Counted from the first letter of the stretch, positions 1-6,982 are shown. The stretch: DNA of 18,970 nt from an uncultured Bacteroidales bacterium (GCA_945837185.1 CAMAMZ010000022.1:1-18970); one strand, 5' to 3'. A program made the numbers and translations. The notes: generated from the letters alone by a model not told the origin.

Positions 1-37
1 GCTGAGCTAGCGAGTCGTTGCTTGCGAAAAGCGTGTG

Positions 38-69
38 CAAAAGTACAACATTTTTTTGAATCAGACAAA
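38..69 (-). promoter_or_regulatory. Bacteroidota-type promoter reading left out of the window
   Basis: On the minus strand TTTG (66-69) is followed after 20 bases by TACTTTTG (38-45), matching the Bacteroidota -33/-7 pattern TTTG-N19-21-TAnnTTTG. It points toward position 1, so the gene it serves lies outside the window. The -33 element sits inside a 17-bp inverted repeat at 63-79. Confidence 0.55.
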
Positions 70-79
70 TTATTTGTCT
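63..79. repeat. 17-bp inverted repeat overlapping a -33 element
   Basis: AGACAAAT (63-70) and ATTTGTCT (72-79) are perfect inverted arms around one base. The left arm contains the CAAA that reads as the -33 TTTG on the minus strand, the usual place for a repressor or activator site. Operator function is inference. Confidence 0.5.
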
Positions 80-282
80 TTTTTTTCTGATTTTTCTCGT
101 AATAAGGCCTTTTTTCTCTGCTTTTCTAGGTCGTATGGCTAACCTATACAAGGTTTGATAGGTCTTATACAAAGGTCTTGTTATAATGTGTACACTCCTA
201 TCATAACTACTGTTGTCAGGAAATACAATTGCTATCCAACATCTATAGCAATGCTACGCCAGTCATAAAGAACCTCTATTAT

Positions 283-302
283 CGTTCAGCCTAGGCTGAA
301 CG
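283..302. repeat. 20-bp perfect palindrome, copy 1
   Basis: CGTTCAGCCTAGGCTGAACG is its own reverse complement. An identical copy lies at 349-368, 66 bp away start to start, and the flanks are not alike. It is not followed by a T-tract on either strand, so it does not look like a standard terminator. Confidence 0.9.
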
Positions 303-348
303 GTCGTAGAAGATAACATCTATGGGCATAGAATATAACTTACTTTAC

Positions 349-368
349 CGTTCAGCCTAGGCTGAACG
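349..368. repeat. 20-bp perfect palindrome, copy 2
   Basis: Same 20 bases as at 283-302. As RNA it could form an 8-bp stem (CGTTCAGC/GCTGAACG) with a CTAG loop. It lies 67 bases past the stop codon of the minus-strand AI-2E-family gene. Confidence 0.9.
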
Positions 369-435
369 AAAACCTTACCGTCATGGCAATGCCGCACAAG
401 CTATATGCCACGCCAAAGTCAGATGAATTGGTTTG

Positions 436-1512
436 TTATGTTATAATGTTTTTTTCCTTGGTTACATAACGTTGCCAGTAGGCTATAATCAGTGTGGTGA
501 GCGGTAGCGCAATGATGAGGCCGATAAAACCTAAAAGGGCGCCCCATACTGACAATGAGAGTAAAAGAATGGCAGGGTTCAATCCCATGGCCTTACCCAT
601 AATCTTGGGAATGACAATCGTTTCTGTGATGAGTTGCACCAAACAGAACAGGCCAAAGGCCAAACCAAAGACCAGCCAGAAACTCTGCCCCGTATCAGCA
701 GCTTTGAGCATGGCAAGGAAAGCTGTTGGAATAAGGGCAAAGGTGTGCAGATAGGGCACGAGGTCCATAATACCTATCAAAATGCCCAAACCTATTGCCA
801 TGGGAAAATCCATGAGGGTAAACCCTATGCAGAACATAATGCCCATACACAAAGCTACCAAACTTTGTCCGCGGATATAGTTGTTGAGTTCTCGCTCCAC
901 ATCGTTCATCAGTTCATGCCAGAACGGACGGTTCTGTTTTGGGAAGATACGAATCCAGTTGGCCGTCAGCACCTCGTAGTCGAGCAGTATAAACACCATA
1001 TATAATAAGGTGATCATGGAGGCAACGATACTCATGATGATGCTGGCCGTATGCCCCACCAAGCTGAACACCCTGGGCATGGCCGCTTTGAGGGCGTTGC
1101 TAAAGTCGTCGCTGCGAAAGAATTTCTCCACTTCCTGTTGGTGTGCTTCCAACCACGATGAAATGGCCAAAGATATGTTGTCGGTATGTGTTCTTTGATG
1201 TATCCATCGTACCAATATCTCCCCCAACTTCTCAAACTGTTCTATCATTGGCGGAATGATGAAATAGAGTATGCCTCCAAACAGCACCACCACCCCTATT
1301 AAGGTGACAAGGATGGCAAGGGCACGTACGCGAACCCGTAAGCGGTGCTGTACAAAACATACCGTAGGGTAGAGTAGGTAGGCAAAAAGCCAAGCCAAGG
1401 CAAAGGGTAGCAATACACCGGCCAGATAATTTACCAAAAATAGAACGGCAATGACAAGGAGGATGGCCCCTGCCCAACGGATGAATCGGTCGAAGGTAAT
1501 CTCGCTTTTCAT
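436..1512 (-). CDS. AI-2E family transporter-like membrane protein
   Basis: A 358-residue integral inner-membrane protein of the AI-2E/PerM family. Members have been linked to export or exchange of small molecules (AI-2 in the TqsA case, Na+/H+ exchange in others), so the substrate cannot be read from sequence. Two to three hydrophobic segments fall in about residues 12-86. A charged, soluble-looking section follows at about 87-150, then a series of hydrophobic segments to the end, the usual family topology and length (about 340-380). The frame stays open upstream to 1782, but the start at 1512 (MKSEITF) is chosen because the family's first membrane helix begins right after it. The longer version would run through the divergent rsmI gene and its promoter. 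A good promoter lies at 1551-1582. Single gene; no partner visible. Confidence 0.85.
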   Translation of the reverse strand: MKSEITFDRFIRWAGAILLVIAVLFLVNYLAGVLLPFALAWLFAYLLYPTVCFVQHRLRVRVRALAILVTLIGVVVLFGGILYFIIPPMIEQFEKLGEILVRWIHQRTHTDNISLAISSWLEAHQQEVEKFFRSDDFSNALKAAMPRVFSLVGHTASIIMSIVASMITLLYMVFILLDYEVLTANWIRIFPKQNRPFWHELMNDVERELNNYIRGQSLVALCMGIMFCIGFTLMDFPMAIGLGILIGIMDLVPYLHTFALIPTAFLAMLKAADTGQSFWLVFGLAFGLFCLVQLITETIVIPKIMGKAMGLNPAILLLSLSVWGALLGFIGLIIALPLTTLIIAYWQRYVTKEKNIIT

Positions 1513-1550
1513 AATGTAATGGGTATCGATGTGCACACTATTATGCACTG

Positions 1551-1582
1551 CAAAATTACAAAGACGTTTTAAAAATTGCAAA
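1551..1582 (-). promoter_or_regulatory. Promoter of the AI-2E-family gene
   Basis: On the minus strand TTTG (1579-1582), a 20-base spacer and TAATTTTG (1551-1558) match the Bacteroidota consensus. The predicted transcript start near 1545 gives a leader of about 30 bases before the ATG at 1512, which supports that start. It lies back to back with the rsmI promoter. Confidence 0.65.
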
Positions 1583-1597
1583 GAAATGACCGTTTTT

Positions 1598-1628
1598 TTT
1601 GTACAGGAAGATTTTTTAACTACATTTG
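1598..1628 (+). promoter_or_regulatory. Promoter of rsmI
   Basis: TTTG (1598-1601), a 19-base spacer and TACATTTG (1621-1628) match the Bacteroidota promoter pattern. The start codon at 1637 is only 8 bases past the -7 element, so the leader would be a few bases or none. Confidence 0.65.
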
Positions 1629-1636
1629 CAACTAAT

Positions 1637-2386
1637 ATGGGTATATTGTATATCATACCGACGCCTGTTGGCAATATGGAGGATATGACTCTCCGTGCCA
1701 TCCGTATCTTGCGGGAAGCCGACCTTGTGCTGGCTGAAGATACACGCACGTCTGGTAACCTGTTGCGCCATTTCGATATCAAGACACATCTGATGGCACA
1801 TCATAAATATAATGAGCATGGCACAACAACAAAAATTGTTGAGCGGCTCAAAGCGGGGCAAACAGTTGCCTTGGTGAGCGATGCAGGCACACCGGGCATA
1901 AGCGATCCGGGATTCTATTTGGCAAGAGAGGCTGCTGCGGCGGGTATTACTGTACAGTGTTTGCCTGGAGCCACCGCCTGCATACCGGCCATTGTGGCAT
2001 CGGGACTTCCTTGCGACCGTTTTTGTTTCGAGGGGTTCCTGCCCCAGAAGAAAGGGCGGCAGACAATGTTGGAATCCTTGCGCGAAGAACCGCGAACAAT
2101 GATTTTCTATGAATCACCCTATCGCGTTCTGAAAACGTTGCAACAGTTTGCCGAGGTGTTTGGTCCTATGCGACAGGTCAGTGTGGCCAGGGAAATCTCC
2201 AAGTTGCATGAAGAACATGTGAGAGGAACATTGGCAGAGGTCATTACCCATTTTACAGAAACAGCACCACGTGGCGAATTTGTCATTGTTGTTGCTGGGT
2301 ATAACAAGAAAAATAAAAATACAGGAGAATATGAAGAAACTGATGATTTGTGCGTGTCTCGCATTCATCGTGTTGGGAGCGTGTAA
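1637..2386 (+). CDS. rsmI: 16S rRNA (cytidine-1402-2'-O)-methyltransferase RsmI
   Basis: RsmI 2'-O-methylates C1402 in the 16S rRNA decoding centre, using S-adenosylmethionine. The protein is 249 residues and shows the SAM-dependent tetrapyrrole-methylase-type fold signatures of the family: IIPTPVGN near the N-terminus, AEDTRTSG, SDAGTPGISDPG, LPGATA and FEGFLPQKKGR. The start at 1637 gives the canonical MGILYIIPTPVGN beginning; upstream in-frame residues fall in the promoter. The conserved part ends near VIVVAG. After that the frame runs on for about 28 residues (rich in K, N and E), the last part overlapping the next gene by 56 bases in another frame. The tail is probably not part of the catalytic fold. 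It is likely co-transcribed with the lipoprotein gene. Confidence 0.93.
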   Translation: MGILYIIPTPVGNMEDMTLRAIRILREADLVLAEDTRTSGNLLRHFDIKTHLMAHHKYNEHGTTTKIVERLKAGQTVALVSDAGTPGISDPGFYLAREAAAAGITVQCLPGATACIPAIVASGLPCDRFCFEGFLPQKKGRQTMLESLREEPRTMIFYESPYRVLKTLQQFAEVFGPMRQVSVAREISKLHEEHVRGTLAEVITHFTETAPRGEFVIVVAGYNKKNKNTGEYEETDDLCVSRIHRVGSV

Positions 2387-3182
2387 AGAACGGAAAACAG
2401 TACCCTTGTCTGAGAATATTCATCAGCGTGATTCTATGCAGCGCATCATAGAGCAGCGCGACAATGAAATCAATGATATGTTGGGCACGCTCAATGAAGT
2501 GCAGGAAGGGTTGCGGCAAATCAATGAAGCCGAAAACAGGTTGAATGTGGTGCGAGGAGGCGAAGGCGCCGATAAACGCGCACAGATAACGGAAAATATT
2601 CGGGTTATAGCCAATTCCATGGCACGCAACCGAGAGTTGGTGCGCAAGCTGCAGCAACAGTTGCGCGAGAGCCGTTTCAACGGTGAAGAGCTGAAGAAAG
2701 TCATTGCCAATCTCACCCAACAGTTGGACGAGAAGGAAATGCAACTCCAAAAGCTTCGTGAAGAGTTGAATGCCAAAGATGTCCAGATTGCCAAACTCGA
2801 CGAGCAGGTGGGCGACCTCAATGCCAGTGTTGAGAACCTCCGCACGGAAAATGAGTCGAGAGCCAAAGTTATCAGTAACCAAGACCAGCAACTGAATACC
2901 GCATGGTATGTGTATGGTACCAAGAAGGAGTTGAAAGAACAACGCATCATTGTGGATGGCAAAGTGTTGCAGGCCAATTTCAACAAGAGCTATTTCACCA
3001 AGGTCGATATTCGTGTCGATAAGGAAATCAAGTTGTATTCCAAGTCGGCCAAACTGCTCACCATGCACCCTTCAGGCAGTTACACGCTCAATAGGGATGC
3101 CTCCGGACAATACATGCTGCGCATCAATAATCCGCAGATTTTCTGGTCAACCAGCAAGTATTTGGTTGTGCAGGTAAAGTAA
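2331..3182 (+). CDS. Coiled-coil lipoprotein, function unknown
   Basis: A 283-residue predicted lipoprotein. A short signal peptide ends in the lipobox LGAC, with Cys18 as the lipidated residue, followed by KERK. Residues about 30-195 are almost free of proline and rich in Q, E, L, R and N with heptad-like spacing, indicating a long coiled coil. The C-terminal 75-80 residues (from about WYVYGTKKELKEQ) look like a compact beta-rich domain ending in YLVVQVK. I recall similar coiled-coil lipoproteins in other Bacteroidota but cannot assign a function. The start at 2331 has a good ribosome-binding site (AGGAG, 2323-2327) and begins the signal peptide; the longer frame from 2271 would bury it. It starts inside rsmI (56-base overlap) and is closed by a strong terminator at 3183-3213. 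Confidence 0.85.
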   Translation: MKKLMICACLAFIVLGACKERKTVPLSENIHQRDSMQRIIEQRDNEINDMLGTLNEVQEGLRQINEAENRLNVVRGGEGADKRAQITENIRVIANSMARNRELVRKLQQQLRESRFNGEELKKVIANLTQQLDEKEMQLQKLREELNAKDVQIAKLDEQVGDLNASVENLRTENESRAKVISNQDQQLNTAWYVYGTKKELKEQRIIVDGKVLQANFNKSYFTKVDIRVDKEIKLYSKSAKLLTMHPSGSYTLNRDASGQYMLRINNPQIFWSTSKYLVVQVK

Positions 3183-3213
3183 AAAATGGCGAAAAAATGC
3201 TTTTCGCCATTTT
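3183..3213 (+). terminator. Rho-independent terminator after the lipoprotein gene
   Basis: AAAATGGCGAAAA (3183-3195) pairs perfectly with TTTTCGCCATTTT (3201-3213) around a 5-base loop. The stem begins directly after the stop codon; the 3' arm ends in T-rich sequence. Confidence 0.85.
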
Positions 3214-3228
3214 ACAAGGTAAATCTAT

Positions 3229-3266
3229 CAAAAAACACAAGCCGACTTAGCTGAAAAAACACTAAC
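3229..3266 (+). promoter_or_regulatory. Candidate RhaR-type activator repeats upstream of rhaB
   Basis: Two direct repeats, CAAAAAACACAAGC (3229-3242) and GAAAAAACACTAAC (3253-3266), lie 24 bp apart and match at 11 of 14 positions. The second overlaps a -7-like TAACTTTA (3263-3270), and no TTTG is present at the -33 distance. Paired direct repeats beside a promoter lacking a good -33 box are typical of AraC-family activation. Binding by the regulator at 6983-7861 is inference. Confidence 0.4.
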
Positions 3267-3293
3267 TTTACATCGCTAAATCTATATAGGATC

Positions 3294-4721
3294 ATGAGGA
3301 ATATAAAATTCTATTTTGCAGTAGACTTAGGTGCTACCAGTGGACGCACCATTTTAGGAAAATTGTCCGAAGGACAAGTTGAGTTAGAAGAAATAACCCG
3401 TTTCGGGAATCCCCTTATCAATATGGGAGGATTTTACTATTGGGATTTCTTTGCCCTCTATAATGAAATTATCAAAGGCCTGAAAACCGTAGCAGAGCGT
3501 GGCATCGCCATCGAGAGTATCGGCATTGATACTTGGGGTTGTGATGTGGTTTGTATCGGAGCCGATGGACAGCCTTTGCGCAATCCGCTCGCTTATCGTG
3601 ATCCGCACACAGTGGGCATGATGGAACGTTATTTTAAGGAGAAGGTAAGTCGCGAAGAGGTATATCGTCGCACGGGTATCCAGTTTATGAACTTCAATAC
3701 GCTGTTCCATCTGTACACGATGGGTATTATGGGGGATGCTGCCCTCAAGCAGGCGGAAAAGATTCTCTTTATGCCCGATGCCCTCACCTACACCCTTACC
3801 GGCAAGGCAATCTGCGAGTATACCATTGCCTCCACTTCTGAAATGCTGAATCCGGAAACAGGTGATTTGGACGAAACCTTGTTGGCCAGCATCGGTTTGC
3901 GTCGTGAACAGTTTGGCGAATTGACCCATCCCGGAACAATCGTTGGTACGCTAACACCAGAGGTGCAGAAGTTAACAGGCTTAGGTCCGGTGCCCGTTGT
4001 TGCTGTGGCAGGACACGATACGGCAAGTGCCGTAGCTGCAGTTCCCGCACGCGACGAGCATTTTGCTTATCTGAGTAGTGGCACATGGAGTTTGATGGGT
4101 ATCGAATCGCCCCATGCCATCATCAACGAGAAGAGTTATAACCTTAACTTCACCAACGAGGGTGGCATTGAAGGCACCACACGTTTCCTTAAGAATATCT
4201 GTGGCATGTGGTTGTATGAGCGTTGCCGTTTGGAATGGCCCGAGCTCAAGCATCTGAGCCATCCTGAATTGCAGAAAGAGGCCATTGCCATGGAAGGCAC
4301 AGAGAGCATTATCGCTCCCGACGATCCTATGTTTGCCAATCCAGAATCAATGGTGGGTGCCATCCAGCAGTATTGCCGTGAGCATGGCATGCCGGTACCG
4401 GAAGGCCACACGCAAATCATCCGTTGCATCTTTGAGTCGTTGGCACAGCGTTACAAGGAAATATTCGGCTATCTGAAGGAGTTTGCTTCTTGCGACATTC
4501 ATGTGTTGCATATCATAGGTGGCGGTTCCCGCAACGACTTCCTCAACCAACTCACGGCCGATGCCTGTGGCGTTACCGTGTTGGCAGGCCCGCAGGAAGG
4601 AACGGCTTTGGGCAATGTCATGCTCCAGGCCAAGGCTGCCGGTGAAGTAGGAGATATATGGGAAATGCGCAAGATTATTGCCAACTCCATTGAATTGAAA
4701 CAGTTTGACCCTAAAAAATAA
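3294..4721 (+). CDS. rhaB: L-rhamnulokinase
   Basis: Phosphorylates L-rhamnulose at O1 with ATP to give L-rhamnulose 1-phosphate, step two of cytoplasmic rhamnose breakdown. The 475-residue length matches FGGY-family sugar kinases (E. coli RhaB is 489). Visible are the N-terminal phosphate-binding DLGATSGR (residues 11-18), IGIDTWG (77-82), the catalytic-Asp segment GHDTASAV (240-247, Asp242), SSGTWSLMG just after it, and the C-terminal nucleotide-binding part IGGGSRNDFLNQLTA. These distinguish it from xylulokinase or glycerol kinase, though a fuculokinase-like specificity cannot be excluded from motifs alone. The adjacent isomerase and aldolase make rhamnose the clear choice. It is first in a two-gene operon with rhaA, 5 bases apart. 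Confidence 0.94.
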   Translation: MRNIKFYFAVDLGATSGRTILGKLSEGQVELEEITRFGNPLINMGGFYYWDFFALYNEIIKGLKTVAERGIAIESIGIDTWGCDVVCIGADGQPLRNPLAYRDPHTVGMMERYFKEKVSREEVYRRTGIQFMNFNTLFHLYTMGIMGDAALKQAEKILFMPDALTYTLTGKAICEYTIASTSEMLNPETGDLDETLLASIGLRREQFGELTHPGTIVGTLTPEVQKLTGLGPVPVVAVAGHDTASAVAAVPARDEHFAYLSSGTWSLMGIESPHAIINEKSYNLNFTNEGGIEGTTRFLKNICGMWLYERCRLEWPELKHLSHPELQKEAIAMEGTESIIAPDDPMFANPESMVGAIQQYCREHGMPVPEGHTQIIRCIFESLAQRYKEIFGYLKEFASCDIHVLHIIGGGSRNDFLNQLTADACGVTVLAGPQEGTALGNVMLQAKAAGEVGDIWEMRKIIANSIELKQFDPKK

Positions 4722-4726
4722 GAATC

Positions 4727-5977
4727 ATGAAATTAGAAACAATTGAGAAAAATTATGCCATAGCCAAAGAGCGCTATGCCGAGTTAGGTGTTGATACCGA
4801 TAAAGCAATTGAATTGTTGGAGAAGACTCCCATTTCTTTGCATTGTTGGCAAACAGACGATGTGGTGGGCTTCGAGCGTAACGAGGCCCTCTCAGGAGGT
4901 ATTCAAACAACCGGTAACTATCCAGGAAGAGCACGTAACATTCAGGAAGTACGTCAGGATTTAGACAAGGTATTGTCGCTCCTTGCTGGTACCATGCGTG
5001 TGAATCTCCATGAAATCTATGGTGAGTTTGGTGACAAGTTTGTAGACCGCGATCAGGTTGAGGTGTCGCATTTCGAAGGATGGATGCAGTGGGCCAAAGA
5101 GCGCAAGCTGAACCTCGACTTCAACTCTTCCAGCTTCTCGCATCCCAAGAGTGGCTCACTTACCCTCTCCAATCCCGACAAGGCCATTCGTGAGTTCTGG
5201 ATTGAGCACACCAAGCGTTGCCGTCGCATTGCTGATGCCATGGGTAAGGCACAGGGCGATCCTTGTATCATGAACATCTGGGTACACGATGGTTCTAAGG
5301 ACTATCCGGTAGAGCGTTATCGTTATCGTCAGATTCTGAAAGAGAGTTTGGATGAGATCCTAGCTGAGAATCTCCCCGATATGAAACCTTGCCTTGAGGC
5401 CAAACTCTTCGGTATTGGTTTGGAAGCCTATACTGTTGGCTCACACGATTTCTTTGCAGGCTATTGCTCCAAGAACAATGTGATGTACACCTTGGATACA
5501 GGTCACTATGAGCAGACGGAGAATGTGAGCGATATGGTATCGAGCCTTTTGCTTTATGTGCCTGAGCTGATGCTCCATGTAAGTCGTCCGATGCACTGGG
5601 ATTCCGACCATGTAACACTCTACGACGACAACACCCGCAATCTCTTCACCGAGCTGGTGCGTGCCGATGCCTTGGATCGTGCCCATATCGGTCTCGACTA
5701 CTTCGATGCTTCCATCAACCGTATTGGTGCCTATATCGTAGGTGTACGTGGTGCGCAGAAGTCTTTGTTGCAGGCATTCCTCGAGCCATTGGCATTGTTG
5801 CGTAAGTATGAAGATGAGGATAAGGGCTTCCAGCGTCTCGCGCTGATGGAAGAGGCCAAGACTTTGCCCTTGGGTGCAGTGTACGACTACTTCCAGTTGA
5901 AGAACAATGTTCCTGTTGGCGAGTCTTACTTGGCAGAAGTAGAGCAGTACGAGAAAGACGTGCTGTCGAAGCGCTAA
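4727..5977 (+). CDS. rhaA: L-rhamnose isomerase
   Basis: Interconverts L-rhamnose and L-rhamnulose, the first step of the phosphorylating rhamnose pathway; a cytoplasmic TIM-barrel metalloenzyme (Mn2+/Zn2+). The protein is 416 residues, the normal length. It has the family's N-terminal HCWQTDDVVGFE (39-50) and SGGIQTTGNYPG (56-67), and later acidic and histidine metal-site segments: GLEAYTVGSHDF (231-242, Glu233), LDTGHYEQTENVSD (256-269) and RPMHWDSDHV (287-296). The gap to rhaB is 5 bases, with a weak ribosome-binding site, suggesting translational coupling. Two hairpins follow before the convergent aldolase gene. No truncation or frameshift is visible. Confidence 0.96.
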   Translation: MKLETIEKNYAIAKERYAELGVDTDKAIELLEKTPISLHCWQTDDVVGFERNEALSGGIQTTGNYPGRARNIQEVRQDLDKVLSLLAGTMRVNLHEIYGEFGDKFVDRDQVEVSHFEGWMQWAKERKLNLDFNSSSFSHPKSGSLTLSNPDKAIREFWIEHTKRCRRIADAMGKAQGDPCIMNIWVHDGSKDYPVERYRYRQILKESLDEILAENLPDMKPCLEAKLFGIGLEAYTVGSHDFFAGYCSKNNVMYTLDTGHYEQTENVSDMVSSLLLYVPELMLHVSRPMHWDSDHVTLYDDNTRNLFTELVRADALDRAHIGLDYFDASINRIGAYIVGVRGAQKSLLQAFLEPLALLRKYEDEDKGFQRLALMEEAKTLPLGAVYDYFQLKNNVPVGESYLAEVEQYEKDVLSKR

Positions 5978-5990
5978 ACGTGTATAGTAA

Positions 5991-6018
5991 CATAAGGCCA
6001 ACAACGGTTGGCCTTATG
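5991..6018 (+). terminator. Hairpin after rhaA
   Basis: CATAAGGCCAAC (5991-6002) pairs perfectly with GTTGGCCTTATG (6007-6018) around an AACG loop. It is 13 bases past the rhaA stop. There is no clear T-tract after it on the + strand, so it may act as an RNA 3'-end stabiliser or a weak terminator. Confidence 0.65.
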
Positions 6019-6024
6019 AAAAGA

Positions 6025-6061
6025 AATCCGCAATACCGAACAGCTGTAGGTATTGCGGATT
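6025..6061 (-). terminator. Hairpin terminator for the aldolase gene
   Basis: AATCCGCAATACC (6025-6037) pairs perfectly with GGTATTGCGGATT (6049-6061), with an 11-base loop. Read on the minus strand it is followed by TTTCTTTT, as expected for an intrinsic terminator 25 bases past the aldolase stop codon. Confidence 0.75.
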
Positions 6062-6086
6062 CTTTGTGAACGAATGTCCAAATGAC

Positions 6087-6896
6087 TTATTTCGGCAAAT
6101 TGAAAGCCTTGGTCATTTCTTGCAGTTGCTCTTGGCTCATGCCATCGGGCTCATATCCCATGCAACGGGCATTGATGTAAATCTTTGTACTCTTTTCCAA
6201 AACGTCTATCTGGTCGAAAGCATCCATCACATCCAAACCCTTGGCAAACACACCGTGTTTCTCCCACAGCACCACATCGTAGTCTTCCAATTCGCGCAAG
6301 GTTCCTTCAGCCAGTTCCAGACTGCCAGGAAGTGCATAAGGCACAACGCCCAATCCTAAGGGGCAGAAAGCCTTGGTTTCAGGAATCATGCTCCACAAAA
6401 TCTGTGTGAGCACATCCTTGCCCATAAATTTCTTGTTGTGGCTCATGGCAATGAGCTCAATGGGGTGGGTATGAACGGTGGCTGTATAGGGCGAACCCTT
6501 TTCTATCATACGGTTATGAACACTCAGGTGGCTGGGCAACTCTGAAGTAGGCAACACGGGATTGTCGGCAATGATGACATAGCTCTCACAGTCGTCGAGA
6601 ATGCGAATCACGCTACCATTGTCCAAGGGCTTGCGAGCCAAATCGCGCATGCGCTTTCCTGTTCCCTTGCAGTAGAAATACTTGCCCTTCAAATGTGGGA
6701 GTTTAACGCCGATAGGGCGAATCTCACTGATAGCAGGCAGGTGCTTGATGTCTTCATCTATGAAGGCGGTGATATTAACTGTAATGTTGCCACCGTTTCT
6801 TTCTGCCCATCCGTTTTGCCAGAGATATCCGGCCACTTCTGCAATCTTGTCGATCTCTTCCTTCAGAAGAGGGCGACCATCTACGATACTTTTCAT
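6087..6896 (-). CDS. rhaD: L-rhamnulose-1-phosphate aldolase
   Basis: Cleaves L-rhamnulose 1-phosphate to dihydroxyacetone phosphate and L-lactaldehyde; a cytoplasmic zinc-dependent class II aldolase. The protein is 269 residues (E. coli RhaD is 274). The catalytic and zinc residues line up with the E. coli enzyme (Glu117, His141, His143, His212) as Glu119 in LPTSEL, His142 and His144 in VHTHP, and His214 in EKHGVFAKG. The N-terminal NGGNIT segment is the expected phosphate-binding loop. The start at 6896 has no strong ribosome-binding site. It lies 86 bases downstream of the AraC-family regulator on the same strand and converges on rhaBA, so the pathway is split over two transcription units. 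Confidence 0.94.
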   Translation of the reverse strand: MKSIVDGRPLLKEEIDKIAEVAGYLWQNGWAERNGGNITVNITAFIDEDIKHLPAISEIRPIGVKLPHLKGKYFYCKGTGKRMRDLARKPLDNGSVIRILDDCESYVIIADNPVLPTSELPSHLSVHNRMIEKGSPYTATVHTHPIELIAMSHNKKFMGKDVLTQILWSMIPETKAFCPLGLGVVPYALPGSLELAEGTLRELEDYDVVLWEKHGVFAKGLDVMDAFDQIDVLEKSTKIYINARCMGYEPDGMSQEQLQEMTKAFNLPK

Positions 6897-6932
6897 GATG
6901 TGAGTTGGTTTTTAAAATATATATAATAATGT

Positions 6933-6951
6933 GTATTAGTGTCCTTTTTTC
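6933..6951 (-). promoter_or_regulatory. Possible regulator half-site upstream of rhaD
   Basis: The minus strand here reads GAAAAAAGGACACTAATAC, resembling the rhaB upstream repeat GAAAAAACACTAAC with a three-base insertion. A clear -33/-7 promoter is not visible in the 86-base gap, so rhaD may be read from the regulator's promoter or from an activator-dependent one. Weak evidence. Confidence 0.2.
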
Positions 6952-6982
6952 GGACCATTCTGTCGTAAGCAATCGTGTCTTG

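Larger units (their letters stand above)
1..435. other. Non-coding region with palindromes and an outward promoter
   Basis: I see no gene in these 435 bases: on both strands the open frames are very short. The stretch is AT-rich in its first 240 bases. It holds a leftward promoter near 38-69, a 17-bp inverted repeat at 63-79, and two identical 20-bp palindromes at 283-302 and 349-368. A loose direct repeat (TATACAAGG and TATACAAAGG, around 144-177) lies between. No tRNA or rRNA fold was recognised. It probably serves as the upstream region of a gene left of the window and the downstream region of the AI-2E-family gene. Confidence 0.7.

Noticed and set aside
1..435. The palindromes and short repeats as a CRISPR array or tRNA cluster.
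   Set aside because: There are only two palindrome copies with one 46-base interval and no further units, and no cloverleaf or cas gene is visible.
997..1012. TATATAATAAGGTG is shared by 999-1012 and 18887-18900, with a similar stretch at 10425-10438, suggesting a dispersed repeat.
   Set aside because: Two of the three lie inside coding sequence of unrelated genes and the match does not extend beyond the low-complexity AT core; chance is sufficient.
1513..1782. A 90-residue N-terminal extension of the AI-2E-family protein.
   Set aside because: It would run through the divergent promoters and the start of rsmI, and its sequence does not resemble the family; the start at 1512 fits both homologues and promoter.
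2283..3068. A 261-codon minus-strand frame opposite the lipoprotein gene.
   Set aside because: It is the antisense of a glutamine- and leucine-rich coiled-coil gene, whose base composition leaves the opposite frame open. It has no promoter, start signal or family resemblance.
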